Both the position numbers and the translations under genes were made by a program. A stretch of 64,000 bases of DNA from Geothermobacter ehrlichii (lineage in GTDB: Bacteria; Desulfobacterota; Desulfuromonadia; Desulfuromonadales; Geothermobacteraceae). Position 1 is the first letter of the stretch; the number at the start of each line of letters is the position of its first letter. This document shows positions 44,982 through 53,890 of this stretch, in pieces. Location of the stretch: contig NZ_VNIB01000010.1 in NCBI RefSeq assembly GCF_008124615.1, positions 57,053 through 121,052 of the forward strand, given 5' to 3'. The notes under the pieces were generated by a model. It saw nothing but the letters and a program-made list of their open reading frames with translations, did not search any database and had not been told where the DNA came from.

Positions 44982-45010
44982 AAGGTAATAAGTCGCTGCG
45001 GCAATGTCAA
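44982..45010 (-). promoter_or_regulatory. Possible promoter of lon
   Basis: On the minus strand TTGACA (45005-45010) and TACCTT (44982-44987) are 17 bases apart. No CCCCAT-type heat-shock -10 was found at the proper distance. Confidence 0.45.
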
Positions 45011-45040
45011 GCCGGCGGCGGGCGGCGCCGGCCGCCGCTC

Positions 45041-45901
45041 TCAGCGGATCTGCGGCCGGGCGAAGGTGCCTCCCAGCCTGAGCCGGCGGAAGCCGTCGCG
45101 CCCAGGTTGTCCCGCCATTTCGAGGATGGGGCGCAGGGCGGGGTCGAGGCCGGGGCCGGCCTTGAACCTGATCTCAAGCATAAGTCGCCCCGTTTCCGGT
45201 CGGGGGGCGAGCTGCAGGCTGCCGGAGATGTCGGCCTGCAGATCCGTTCCCAGAAGCCGGCCGTTTCCGATCCTGATATGGCCGCCGACCGTTTCGGCCT
45301 CGAGCTCGAACCGGCCCAGGGCAAGGCGGTCTTTTTGCGCTCCGAGCTGTTTCAGGCCGGTCAGTTCCAGGGATTCGGCGACGATCTGCAGCTGCCCCCG
45401 GTTGTCGCCGGCCAGCGGCAGGCGGCCGTCGAAGCGCGCCTCGGCGATCTTTCCCCGCACGGCCAGCGGCAGGTCGAGAGGGAGTGTCTGCTGCAGGCGC
45501 AGGTCGTCCAGGTGGAGCCGAACGCGGCCGTCGGCCGCGATGGCGGCGGCGAGTTTTCCCTGCCAGAGTTCGCCGGTGATCCGGATCGCCGGTGTGCCGG
45601 TGAGCAGCTCCTTCCAGTCCGGCCGGAGCTCGACCCGGTCCAGTTCCAGCACCAGGCCGTTGAGCCGCGCCGGGCGCAGCAGAACCTTTTCGGCCCGCAG
45701 GCCGAGAGGCACAAGGCGTCCGGTTCCGGACATTTCGACGGCCACGCCCTGTTCGCCGGCCAGCGCGCCGAGCCTGCGCGCCAGAGAGCCGGCGGGAAAG
45801 TTGATCAGGAAGCCGATGGTGAAACCCGCCAGGACGACGACCAGAATCAGCAGGGCGAAACGTGGATCGACAGTTCGTGATTTGCCGGTGTTCGCTTTCA
45901 T
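45041..45901 (-). CDS. gspN: Type II secretion protein GspN
   Basis: A 286-residue inner-membrane protein: one N-terminal membrane helix (about 15-36), then a periplasmic beta-rich domain with LxADISGSLQL-type repeats, like other GspN and AsmA-like proteins. GspN is a non-universal T2SS component. It is the last gene of gspC-N, 9 bases after gspM. Sequence recognition is moderate; the assignment leans on position and topology. Confidence 0.78.
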   Translation of the reverse strand: MKANTGKSRTVDPRFALLILVVVLAGFTIGFLINFPAGSLARRLGALAGEQGVAVEMSGTGRLVPLGLRAEKVLLRPARLNGLVLELDRVELRPDWKELLTGTPAIRITGELWQGKLAAAIAADGRVRLHLDDLRLQQTLPLDLPLAVRGKIAEARFDGRLPLAGDNRGQLQIVAESLELTGLKQLGAQKDRLALGRFELEAETVGGHIRIGNGRLLGTDLQADISGSLQLAPRPETGRLMLEIRFKAGPGLDPALRPILEMAGQPGRDGFRRLRLGGTFARPQIR

Positions 45902-45910
45902 CGGGCCACC

Positions 45911-46420
45911 TCAGCGGGCAAGAACCAGCACGGCATCGAGCAGTGCCGGATCCTCGAAGCGGACGCGGGTTCGCAGGGAGATGGTGGCAAGGCCGCCGCC
46001 GGCGGTTTCGGCGGTGTAGAGAAAGCGCACCAGCTGGTCGAGCCGGATGCGCTCGAAACGGATCTCCACCGCCTCGCCGGTTTGTCGGGCGCCGGCCGGC
46101 ACCGGCTGGGGGCGCAGGGCCACCAGCTTGTCGCGGGCGTTCATCTGTGTGGCGGTCGACTCGACGAAGGCCATCAGCGGAACGGCGGCGCGGACCTGGC
46201 GATCACTGTGGCGGGCGGCGGCCTGCAGCCGGCGGTATTCCTGGAGCTTTTCGGCGAAAAGCCGGACCTGTTTCTGCCGCTGGATCAGTTTTTGATCGAG
46301 GCCGGCCAGGTGGTTCCTGAAAGGGAGGACGGCGCCGAAGACAAGCAGCAGCAGAAGAAGAATCGCGCCGCCGGCCGCCAGCACTCCCTTTTCGCGTGTG
46401 GTCAGATCCCGCTTCAGCAT
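45911..46420 (-). CDS. gspM: Type II secretion protein GspM
   Basis: A 169-residue bitopic inner-membrane protein: short cytosolic N-terminus, one membrane helix (about 15-32), a coiled coil (about 35-70) and a periplasmic ferredoxin-like domain, the normal GspM layout. It partners GspL in the assembly platform. Its ATG overlaps the TGA of gspL (TGATG), indicating coupled translation. Confidence 0.8.
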   Translation of the reverse strand: MLKRDLTTREKGVLAAGGAILLLLLLVFGAVLPFRNHLAGLDQKLIQRQKQVRLFAEKLQEYRRLQAAARHSDRQVRAAVPLMAFVESTATQMNARDKLVALRPQPVPAGARQTGEAVEIRFERIRLDQLVRFLYTAETAGGGLATISLRTRVRFEDPALLDAVLVLAR

Positions 46421-47802
46421 CAGCCGGCCTCCTTCCAGTTCAGCTGCAGGCGGAAACTGACGCCCTTGCCATCGGGCTGTTGCCGGGTGTCGGCGATCTT
46501 GACCCCGGAGAAGAGGGGGGACTTGCGCAGGCTGTCGACCAGGCGGCTGACCGCCTCGAAGCTTTCGGTTTCGCCTTCGATGCGCAGGCCGTCGGCAGTG
46601 TGGGCATAGTCGCGGATGCGCACTCTGACATCGGTCGGAACGCGCCGGGAGACCTCGCGCAGCACCGTCAGTGGAGTCTGTCCGCCGGCGGCGGGGACAC
46701 GGACCGTCTTTCGCAGCTGCTTCAGCCTGGCCTCGAGTTGCAGCAACGGATCGACCAGGGCCTTCTCTTGCGGGAAGGCCTGCCGGTAGGTCTGGCGCAA
46801 CTGTCGGTCGAGCCGGTCGAGCCGGCTCTGGCGGCGTTCGATTTCGAGCCAGCCGGCGGCGAGAAAGAAGATCAGGCTGGCGGCCAGCAGGGAGCAGGCG
46901 GCGATGAGGCGGGGCCGGAGCTGGCGCCATTCGCCGCGCGGGGCGTAGGCGCCGCACAGGGCGTTGAGCGCCGGCCCCTTGCGGCGCGTCGCGGCCAGGG
47001 CCAGGGCGGCGGCGGTGAACCGTTCGCCGGCGATACCGTCTCCGTCGCAGTCGATGTCCGGCGCTTCCACGGCGAAGCCGAACTGGCGCAGGGCCCGGGC
47101 CAGTTCGCCGTCGGCACTTTCTCCGGCGAGAAGGATCCGGGCCTGTTCCCGGTCGCGGGCGGCGAGCATGATGCGTCCCTGGCGGACGATGAAGGCGACC
47201 TGGTCGATGCTCTTCTGCCTTTGGCCGCGCGACTGCACGCGCAGATCGCAGGGCTGCCCCTCTTTCAGCAGCAGCAGGCTGATTTCGTTGCGGGTCACAC
47301 AGACCAGCAGACCGTCTTCACATCCTTTCGGCAGGGCCTCGGCGACGGCGAAGGGCAGGGGGAGCAGGCCGGTCAGTGGCAGGGGATGGCCGTCGAAGGT
47401 CGCCAGCGCCTCTTCGATCTGTTGCCTGTCGACGGCCAGCGCCAGGGCCCGTCTGCCCGTTGCCGCCGGCAGCAGCCGGTGCAGCAGGTGCCTGTCGTCC
47501 AGCTCGCAGGGCAGCTGCCGGGCCAGTTCGGCCGGCAGGGCGGCGCGGATCTTGCCGGCTTCGGCGAAGGGAAATTCGAGCCAGCGGACCAGCAGGGACG
47601 TGGCTGGCAGCGGCAGCACCAGCCGGTCTTCGCCGCCGGGGTCGCGGCCAAGCGCCTGTCGCAGTCGCTCCGCGAAAGGGATGTCCTCCCCTTCCGGCAG
47701 TTCGGCGACCAGCTCGAGAGTCGGGTTGGGCCGTCCGGGGCGGGCGACGGCGAGTCGCCAGGGCCGGCTCTGGGTATCGAGGGCGATGATACGGCGGGCC
47801 AT
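46420..47802 (-). CDS. gspL: Type II secretion protein GspL
   Basis: A 460-residue protein with an N-terminal actin-like cytoplasmic domain (about 1-270, starting MARRIIALDTQSRPWRLAVA), one membrane helix (about 300-320), a coiled coil and a C-terminal ferredoxin-like periplasmic domain. GspL anchors the ATPase GspE to the inner-membrane platform. It begins 4 bases after the gspK stop. Confidence 0.82.
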   Translation of the reverse strand: MARRIIALDTQSRPWRLAVARPGRPNPTLELVAELPEGEDIPFAERLRQALGRDPGGEDRLVLPLPATSLLVRWLEFPFAEAGKIRAALPAELARQLPCELDDRHLLHRLLPAATGRRALALAVDRQQIEEALATFDGHPLPLTGLLPLPFAVAEALPKGCEDGLLVCVTRNEISLLLLKEGQPCDLRVQSRGQRQKSIDQVAFIVRQGRIMLAARDREQARILLAGESADGELARALRQFGFAVEAPDIDCDGDGIAGERFTAAALALAATRRKGPALNALCGAYAPRGEWRQLRPRLIAACSLLAASLIFFLAAGWLEIERRQSRLDRLDRQLRQTYRQAFPQEKALVDPLLQLEARLKQLRKTVRVPAAGGQTPLTVLREVSRRVPTDVRVRIRDYAHTADGLRIEGETESFEAVSRLVDSLRKSPLFSGVKIADTRQQPDGKGVSFRLQLNWKEAG

Positions 47803-47806
47803 GGTT

Positions 47807-48733
47807 TCAGTTCACCTTCTGCCAGAGAATCCGGTCGGTCTTGCGGTCGATGACCGCCTCGATCCTGCGGTTACCATCGCCGATTTCGGCCCGGCTGTCG
47901 ACATGAAAATAGCGGCTGCCGACGTCCAGGTCGAGGTTGCGGTTCAGGGCGCTGAAGGTTTCGACGCCGATCAGCTCCCGAATCTCGTCCAGGGTTCGAA
48001 ACGGCTTCTTGCGCCGTTCGGCGATGATCGTTTCGGCAGCTTCCGGCCGCATCTCCCCGTCCCAGGCCAGCAGCACCTCGGCCGGGGCGCTGTTGACGTT
48101 CAGCTTTTCGCCGCCGCGGGCGCTGACGTAGGGGCGCAGCCGGGCGAGAGTCCGGGCGTCGAAGCCTCGTACCCGGCGCAGTTCGTCGAGATTTTCCAGG
48201 GGAGCGTCGGCCGCCTGGTAGGGATTGGGCAGCGCCAGGTAATAAGGGTCCTCGGCCCCTTCCGGGCGCGGATCGCTGTCGCGGTCGAGCCAGTCGATCA
48301 GAGCGTCGGTCAGGGCCTCGGGCCGGTCGAGACCAAGCTCGTCGCACAGGCGGCGAAAACGGTCGACCATCACCACGTTGGGATTGCCCAGGCTGTCGAC
48401 CAGACGGTTGAGTCCGATGCGGCCGTCCAGGTCGCGGATACGCAGCGAGACGAAGCCGTCGTCCACCGGCACCTGCTCCATGGGCAGGGCCCAGAGTTCG
48501 TCCGGACTTTCCGGCGCGTCCCAGCCGTTGTTGTCCTGCCGCAGCAGCTCGCGGGCGACGGTGACGCCGCCGCGGGCCAGGCTGGAGGCCCGGGCGCTGT
48601 CGCGGAAGGTTTCGGCCAGGCGCAGATCGACCAGGGTGGAAAAGGCGAAGTCGCTGACCAGGGCGCTGAGCAGGGCGACGATCACCAGCACCAGCAGCAG
48701 GGCGAATCCGCTTTCGTTGCGCACCGGGTTCAA
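47807..48733 (-). CDS. gspK: Type II secretion minor pseudopilin GspK
   Basis: A 308-residue pseudopilin: short leader with cleavage at SG|FALLLVLVIVALLSALVSDFA, then the large GspK periplasmic domain with DLDGRIGLNRL, LIDWLDRDSDPRP and LNVNSAPAEVL. GspK caps the pseudopilus tip with GspI and GspJ. Translation starts at TTG 48733, which overlaps the gspJ stop as TTGA and follows GGAGGAGA. No other in-frame start fits the leader. It lacks Glu at position +5, as GspK proteins do. Confidence 0.88.
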   Translation of the reverse strand: MNPVRNESGFALLLVLVIVALLSALVSDFAFSTLVDLRLAETFRDSARASSLARGGVTVARELLRQDNNGWDAPESPDELWALPMEQVPVDDGFVSLRIRDLDGRIGLNRLVDSLGNPNVVMVDRFRRLCDELGLDRPEALTDALIDWLDRDSDPRPEGAEDPYYLALPNPYQAADAPLENLDELRRVRGFDARTLARLRPYVSARGGEKLNVNSAPAEVLLAWDGEMRPEAAETIIAERRKKPFRTLDEIRELIGVETFSALNRNLDLDVGSRYFHVDSRAEIGDGNRRIEAVIDRKTDRILWQKVN

Positions 48734-49320
48734 AATCTCTCCTCCGTCGGCAGGCGGATGGCGGTGTGCAGCCTGAGGGTCTCCTCCGGGGTTTCGATGC
48801 CCAGGGTCAGCTCGATCAGCCGGGGCAGGCCGTCGCGGCGCGAATCCCAGTCGTCGCGCCAGGTCGTTCCGTCGTGAAACCGCGGCCGAAAGAGGCTGAT
48901 CCGGTCGCTCAGGCGCCCGGCCGGCGGTTCCTGAAGCGGCTCCGGCCAGATCGTGCTCAGCCGGGTCAGCCGCCGCGATCCGGCTTCTTCCTTTTCGAGG
49001 CGGTAGCGTACCTTTCGCAGCCCTCCGTCCCGTCCTTCGCCGGCCAGGGTGAGCAGAGCCAGGTACGGACGGCCGCGATCGTCCCGGCCGCCGGCCAGCA
49101 GGGATGATTCCGCCGGCTCACGGGTCGGCAGGCTGAGCAGTTCGCGCTCGATCCGGTCGAAGATCACCCGCGCCAGATGATAGCCCCCGGCACGGCTGGC
49201 GATCCGCCGCCGGCTGCTTTCGGCGGTGGCGAAGACGCCGTAGACCGTCAGCAACAGGATGGCGACGATGCTGATCGCCAGCAGGATCTCCAGCAGAGTG
49301 AAACCGCGCCGGCCGGTCAT
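48730..49320 (-). CDS. gspJ: Type II secretion minor pseudopilin GspJ
   Basis: A 196-residue pseudopilin with the leader MTGRRG|FTLLEILLAISI, Glu at +5, followed by a periplasmic domain with the GspJ-like ARVIFDRIERELLSL. Its ATG overlaps the TGA of gspI (ATGA). It is part of the tip complex with GspI and GspK. Confidence 0.87.
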   Translation of the reverse strand: MTGRRGFTLLEILLAISIVAILLLTVYGVFATAESSRRRIASRAGGYHLARVIFDRIERELLSLPTREPAESSLLAGGRDDRGRPYLALLTLAGEGRDGGLRKVRYRLEKEEAGSRRLTRLSTIWPEPLQEPPAGRLSDRISLFRPRFHDGTTWRDDWDSRRDGLPRLIELTLGIETPEETLRLHTAIRLPTEERF

Positions 49321-49682
49321 GGTAGCTGCGCCTCCCGGACGAAGGAGACCATGCGCACCGCCTCGTTGCGGGTCTCGTCTCCCCAGGCGACCGTCAGTTC
49401 GAGCTGGCGGACGCCGGGAACCGGCGCCGGTTGCAGGGCGATCTTCCAGCGGTAGCCGCTGTCGGGGGCGTCGAAGGGGCCTTCCAGCCGGTCGATGCTG
49501 TCGATTCCCGCCTCGATGCGGGCCAGCTTTTCTTCTGCCAGCAGCGTCGCCCTGGTGATCCGCTGCGCCTGGTCGCTGGCCAGGATGCTGCGTTGCATCA
49601 GGCCGAGCAGACTGACCAGGGCGATGGCGACAATGGCCAGGGCGATCATGATTTCGAGCAGGGTGAAGCCGTCTTTTGCCAT
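49317..49682 (-). CDS. gspI: Type II secretion minor pseudopilin GspI
   Basis: A 121-residue pseudopilin: leader MAKDG|FTLLEIMIALAI with Glu at +5, then LLGLMQRSILASDQAQRI and the small GspI domain. Size is normal. It is separated from gspH by 212 bases that hold a palindromic repeat. GGAG lies 12 bases before ATG 49682. Confidence 0.87.
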   Translation of the reverse strand: MAKDGFTLLEIMIALAIVAIALVSLLGLMQRSILASDQAQRITRATLLAEEKLARIEAGIDSIDRLEGPFDAPDSGYRWKIALQPAPVPGVRQLELTVAWGDETRNEAVRMVSFVREAQLP

Positions 49683-49763
49683 ATTGCAGCGGATCTCCGT
49701 GCGGCATGGACCGGCGGCGTCCGGTCTTTATCCTGAATCAGTGAGTTCGTGCCGGATGGAGAG

Positions 49764-49861
49764 TGCAAGTACTTGCCTGAATGAGGTTTCCAAAAATCGT
49801 CAGGCGCATCCACAGGTTCGTCGGCGATTTTGGGGAAACTCAGGCAGGTCAATGACTTGTG
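49764..49861 (-). repeat. Dispersed palindromic repeat, copy 2, inside the gsp operon
   Basis: The left arm starts TGCAAGTACTTGCCTGA and the right arm ends TCAATGACTTGTGC. The two arms can pair over most of their length, including GTTTCC/GGAAAC and AAAATCG/CGATTTT. The right arm, read backwards, matches the repeat at 1446-1512. It separates gspH from gspI and could form a stable mRNA hairpin. Confidence 0.65.
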
Positions 49862-49894
49862 CTATTTGCCGGTGACGAGTTCACTGATTCAGGA

Positions 49895-50398
49895 TTATTC
49901 CTCCACCTCCACCATGCCGGTCAGCGGCGCCAGTCGCAGATGCATCTCCCGTTCGCCGTCGCTCAGGGTCAGAAGGGTCTCCTCCAGCCAGCCGCCCGGC
50001 AGCAGGGCGGTGACCACCTCGCCGCTGCTGAACTGTCCGCGCCCGGGCTGTTCGATGCGGACGATGCGGACTTTGCCGAACAGGCGGCCTTGCCGACCGG
50101 TGCCGGACAGAGGCCGCAGCCGGCCGTCCTCGTCGAGAACCAGGCCGCGATAACTGCCGTCCTCCAGGTCGAAGAGCAGCCGGTGCTCCCGGCCGGTCAG
50201 CGCCGCCTCGTTGTAGAGATAGCGGACGGTGCCGGCCAGCCGTCGGACCGAGCGTTCGAGATCGTTCTCTCCGAACCTGATCATCCGCGGCAGGGCGATG
50301 CCGGCGAACAGTCCGAGAATCAGTACCACCACCAGCAGCTCGATCAGGGTGAAGCCGTACTGGTTGCCGGTGATCGTCCGCTGGTCCGGACGCTCCAT
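49895..50398 (-). CDS. gspH: Type II secretion minor pseudopilin GspH
   Basis: A 167-residue pseudopilin with a 14-residue leader ending NQYG|FTLIELLVVVLILGL, Glu at +5, and a periplasmic beta-rich domain. GspH primes the minor-pseudopilin complex on the major pilin. ATG 50398 has AGAAGGG directly against it; a GTG four codons upstream (50410) with GGAG is the alternative start. Confidence 0.85.
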   Translation of the reverse strand: MERPDQRTITGNQYGFTLIELLVVVLILGLFAGIALPRMIRFGENDLERSVRRLAGTVRYLYNEAALTGREHRLLFDLEDGSYRGLVLDEDGRLRPLSGTGRQGRLFGKVRIVRIEQPGRGQFSSGEVVTALLPGGWLEETLLTLSDGEREMHLRLAPLTGMVEVEE

Positions 50399-50429
50399 CC
50401 CTTCTGTCACCTGTCGCTTGTCTCCGCCT

Positions 50430-50879
50430 CTATTCCAGCTCCCAGCTGTTGATGTCGGCGTCGTCTCCCTCGCCCCCGGCCTGGCCGTCGGGCCCGTAGG
50501 AGATGATGTCGAAATCACCGTGGATGCCGGGGGAGAGGTAGACGTAGTCATTGCCCCAGGGGTCCTTGGGGACCTTCTTGATGTAGCCGCCAGCGCGCCA
50601 GCGGGGCGGAATGCGGCCGCTGGCCGGTTTTTCGACCAGGGCCTGCAGTCCCTGCTCGGTGCTGGGGTAGAAGCCGTTGTCGAGCTTGAACAGGGACACG
50701 GCTTCTTCCAGGCCGCGGATCTGTACGGCGGCCTTGGTACGGCGCGCCTCTTCCGGCTTGTCGAGCAGTCGGGGGACGATGATGCCGGCCAGGATGCCGA
50801 GAATGAGAACGACGACCAGGATTTCGATCAGGGTGAAGCCGCGCTGGCTTCTGACGAGTTGTTGCGCTGTCCGTTTCAT
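50430..50879 (-). CDS. gspG: Type II secretion major pseudopilin GspG
   Basis: A 149-residue pseudopilin: leader ending RSQRG|FTLIEILVVVLILGILA, Glu at +5, then the GspG domain with VPRLLDKPEEARRTKA, DNGFYPSTEQGL and the calcium-site region GDFDIISYGPDG. It is the main building block of the periplasmic pseudopilus. GAGGAATC precedes ATG 50879. A 14-bp palindrome GGGGCCATGGCCCC (50903-50916) lies in the 101-base gap after gspF and may stabilise the abundant gspG message. Confidence 0.92.
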   Translation of the reverse strand: MKRTAQQLVRSQRGFTLIEILVVVLILGILAGIIVPRLLDKPEEARRTKAAVQIRGLEEAVSLFKLDNGFYPSTEQGLQALVEKPASGRIPPRWRAGGYIKKVPKDPWGNDYVYLSPGIHGDFDIISYGPDGQAGGEGDDADINSWELE

Positions 50880-50980
50880 CTGATTCCTCGAAAGTCGGGT
50901 CTGGGGCCATGGCCCCGTGACATTTATCCCTCTTCGCTTACTTAGTTTACACCTGTTTTTGCCCGTGGCCTGCGGCTTTT

Positions 50981-52192
50981 TCACCCCAGCCCCTGGCTGG
51001 CCTGAAAGATTGGCAGCAGAATGGCCAGGACGATGAAGCCGACCGCCAGTGCCATCAGCAGGATCATTGCCGGTTCCAGCAGGGCGAGCAGGCGGTCGAT
51101 GGTCATTTCGACCTGCCGTTCATAACTGTCGGCCACCCGGAAGAGCATGTTTTCCAGCTCGCCGCTGCGTTCGCCGATGGCAATCATCTGCGGCAGCATG
51201 TCGGGAAAGACGTCTTCGCGTCGCAGGGCCTCGGCCAGGCTTTCCCCCTCGCGGACCCGGTCGGCGGCCGCCGCCACCGCCGACGCCAGCAGCCGGTTGC
51301 CGATCAGTCGTCCGCCCAGTTCGAGGCAGCGCAGCAGCGGCAGTCCGCTCTGCAGCAGGGTCGCCGTCGTGCGGCTGAAGCGTGCCGTCGCCAGCAGCAG
51401 GTTGAGGCGGCCGAACAGCGGCAGGCGCAACAGCAGTCGGTCGAGTCGCAGCCGGCCGCCTTCGGTGCGGCCGTAGCGGCGCAGCAGAATCAGGCCGCCG
51501 AACAGGAGCGGCAGCACCAGCCAGCCGAAGTCGTGGAAGAAGCCGCTGGTCCGGATGAGCAGGCGGGTGGCCAGCGGCAGGGGGATGTCGAGCTCGGTCA
51601 GCATGCGGGTGATGTTCGGCAGCACGTAGCTGACGAGAAAGAAGAGGACACCGCAGCCGACCAGCAGCATCAGCAGCGGATAGGCGAGGGCCGAGGTCAG
51701 CCTGGCCTGCAGCCGGGCCCGGTCCTCGAGATAGTCGGCGAGGCGGCCGAGTACCCGGTCGAGGTCGCCGCTGTTTTCGCCGACCTCGACCATGCTGATG
51801 TAGACATCGGGGAAAAGTCTCCGTTGCGCCGCCAGGGCGCGGTACAGCGCGTCCCCCTGGACCACTTTTTCGCGGGTCTGGGCCAGGGCGGCTTTCAGTC
51901 GCGGGTTGGTCTGCTGCCCGGCGACGGTGCCCAGGGCCTCGTCGAGGGAGAGCCCGGCGCCGAGCAGGGTGGCGAACTGCCGGGTCGCCATGGCCAGATC
52001 CTCGGCGGACACGCCGCGCCGGAAGGCGAGGATGCCGCGCCTTCCCTGACGTACTCCCTGTTCCCGCAGCTCGGTGGGGAAGGTCCCCTGCTGCCGGAGC
52101 TGGGCGATGGCGGCCCGCCGGCCGGCCGCTTCGAGGCTGCCGCTGACCTTTTTTCCCTGGCTGTCGAAACCGCTGTAGTCGAAGATCGGCAT
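50981..52192 (-). CDS. gspF: Type II secretion inner-membrane protein GspF
   Basis: A 403-residue platform protein with three membrane helices (about 170-190, 220-245 and 375-395) and two homologous cytoplasmic domains starting at FATLLGAGLSLDEALGTV and TATLLQSGLPLLRCLEL. It contacts GspE and GspL to drive pseudopilus assembly. It starts 12 bases after gspE. Confidence 0.93.
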   Translation of the reverse strand: MPIFDYSGFDSQGKKVSGSLEAAGRRAAIAQLRQQGTFPTELREQGVRQGRRGILAFRRGVSAEDLAMATRQFATLLGAGLSLDEALGTVAGQQTNPRLKAALAQTREKVVQGDALYRALAAQRRLFPDVYISMVEVGENSGDLDRVLGRLADYLEDRARLQARLTSALAYPLLMLLVGCGVLFFLVSYVLPNITRMLTELDIPLPLATRLLIRTSGFFHDFGWLVLPLLFGGLILLRRYGRTEGGRLRLDRLLLRLPLFGRLNLLLATARFSRTTATLLQSGLPLLRCLELGGRLIGNRLLASAVAAAADRVREGESLAEALRREDVFPDMLPQMIAIGERSGELENMLFRVADSYERQVEMTIDRLLALLEPAMILLMALAVGFIVLAILLPIFQASQGLG

Positions 52193-52204
52193 GACGGGTC
52201 CGGA

Positions 52205-53890
52205 TCAGTTCTCCTCGCTGGTGACGCGCAGCACTTCCTCGATCGAGGTCTCGCCGGCGAGGGCCTTGCGCAGGCCGTCGTTCCGCAGGCTGCGCATCCC
52301 CCTGCGCAGGGCGGCGGCAGCGATGCTGTTGGCGTCCTTGCCCTGCATCAGCAACTCGCGCAGCGTATCGTCCATCGGCATCAGCTCGTAAATGCCGGTG
52401 CGGCCGTGATAGCCGATCTGCAGGCAGTCGTCGCAACCGGCGGGGCGGTAGAAGACGGCGTCGGCGGGCAGCTCGCCGGCGCCTAGGCTGCGCAGCAGCT
52501 CGTCGTCGGGCGTGAAGGGCTGCCGGCAGCGCGGACAGAGCCTGCGCACCAGACGTTGGGCCATGACGGCGACGATGGAACTGGCGGCGAGAAAGGGCTC
52601 GATGCCCATCTCCACCAGCCGGGTCAGGGCGCCGGCGGCGTCGTTGGTGTGCAGGGTGGAAAAGACCATGTGGCCGGTCAGCGCCGCCTGTACGGCGATT
52701 TCGGCGGTTTCGACGTCGCGGATTTCGCCAACCATGATGATGTCCGGATCCTGGCGCAGGATCGAACGCAGGCCGGCGGCGAAGGTGAGATCGATCTTGG
52801 GATTGACCTGGATCTGTCCCACTCCGGCCAGCTGGTATTCGATGGGGTCCTCGACGGTGATGATGTTCTTCTCCTGCGAGTTGAGCCGGGTCAGGGCGGC
52901 GTAGAGGGTGGTCGTCTTGCCGGAGCCGGTGGGGCCGGTCACCAGGAAGATGCCGTGCGGCTGGTGGATCAGCCGGTCGACCTGCAGCATCAGTTCGCGG
53001 TTCAGGCCGAGATCGGCCAGGCTGAGAACGCCAGAGGTTTTCTCCAGCAGACGCAGCACCAGGCGTTCACCAAAAGCTGTGGGCAGGGAGGAGACACGGA
53101 CGTCGACGTCCCGGCCGGCAATGCGCACGCGAAAGCGTCCGTCCTGGGGCAGGCGCTTTTCGGCGATGTCCAGTCCGGCCATGATCTTCAGCCGCGAGAC
53201 GATGGCGGCGTGCGCCCGTCGTGGCGGACGCAGGATTTCGTAGAGGATGCCGTCGATGCGGAACCGGACCACCAGTTCGGTTTCGAAAGGCTCGATGTGG
53301 ATGTCGCTGGCCCGTTCCCGGCAGGCCTTGGTGAGCAGGCCGTTGACGAAGCGGATGACCGGAGCCTCGTCCGAGGTGTCGAGCAGATCGGCCGGTTCCA
53401 GCTCCGGCGATTCGTCGCCGCCGATATCGGGCCCGAGGGCCTGGGTTTCGTTGTCGTGCCGCTCGTAGGCCCGGTTGATGGCCTGCAGAATCTCCTCGTC
53501 CGGTGCCAGGCAGATTTCCACCTGGTCTCCGGTCAGGGCGACCAGATCGTTGACCGGGGCTCCCTCGTTCGGGTTTGCCATGGCCAGCAGCAGTCTGCCG
53601 CCGGCCCGCTCCAGGGGGAAGACGCGGTTTTCCCGCAGGTAGCCCATGGACAGGCGGCCGAGCAGATCTTCGGTGCCTTTCGGTTCGGGCAGGGTTTCGA
53701 ACCAGGGCAGGTCGAGCTGTCTGGCCAGGGCCGCCCGCAGCACCGACTTGTCGACCTCTCCATCCTCGAGCAGAATGGCGTCGAGCCGGCGACCGTCCTC
53801 GGCCTGACGCTGCAGCGCCCGGTCGATGACCTCGGCCGGAACGCCGAACTGCTGCCGCAGAATCTCGCCGAAACTGGTCTGCTCGTTCAT
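52205..53890 (-). CDS. gspE: Type II secretion ATPase GspE
   Basis: A 561-residue hexameric secretion ATPase. The N-terminal GspE domain (about 1-150) is followed by the P-loop GPTGSGKTTT, the Asp box EDPIEYQLAGVGQ, the Walker B MVGEIRDVETAEIA and the His box STLHTND. A zinc-binding tetracysteine CPRC...CDDC follows near the C-terminus. It powers pseudopilus assembly from the cytosol. Its ATG overlaps the gspD stop (ATGA). Confidence 0.95.
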   Translation of the reverse strand: MNEQTSFGEILRQQFGVPAEVIDRALQRQAEDGRRLDAILLEDGEVDKSVLRAALARQLDLPWFETLPEPKGTEDLLGRLSMGYLRENRVFPLERAGGRLLLAMANPNEGAPVNDLVALTGDQVEICLAPDEEILQAINRAYERHDNETQALGPDIGGDESPELEPADLLDTSDEAPVIRFVNGLLTKACRERASDIHIEPFETELVVRFRIDGILYEILRPPRRAHAAIVSRLKIMAGLDIAEKRLPQDGRFRVRIAGRDVDVRVSSLPTAFGERLVLRLLEKTSGVLSLADLGLNRELMLQVDRLIHQPHGIFLVTGPTGSGKTTTLYAALTRLNSQEKNIITVEDPIEYQLAGVGQIQVNPKIDLTFAAGLRSILRQDPDIIMVGEIRDVETAEIAVQAALTGHMVFSTLHTNDAAGALTRLVEMGIEPFLAASSIVAVMAQRLVRRLCPRCRQPFTPDDELLRSLGAGELPADAVFYRPAGCDDCLQIGYHGRTGIYELMPMDDTLRELLMQGKDANSIAAAALRRGMRSLRNDGLRKALAGETSIEEVLRVTSEEN

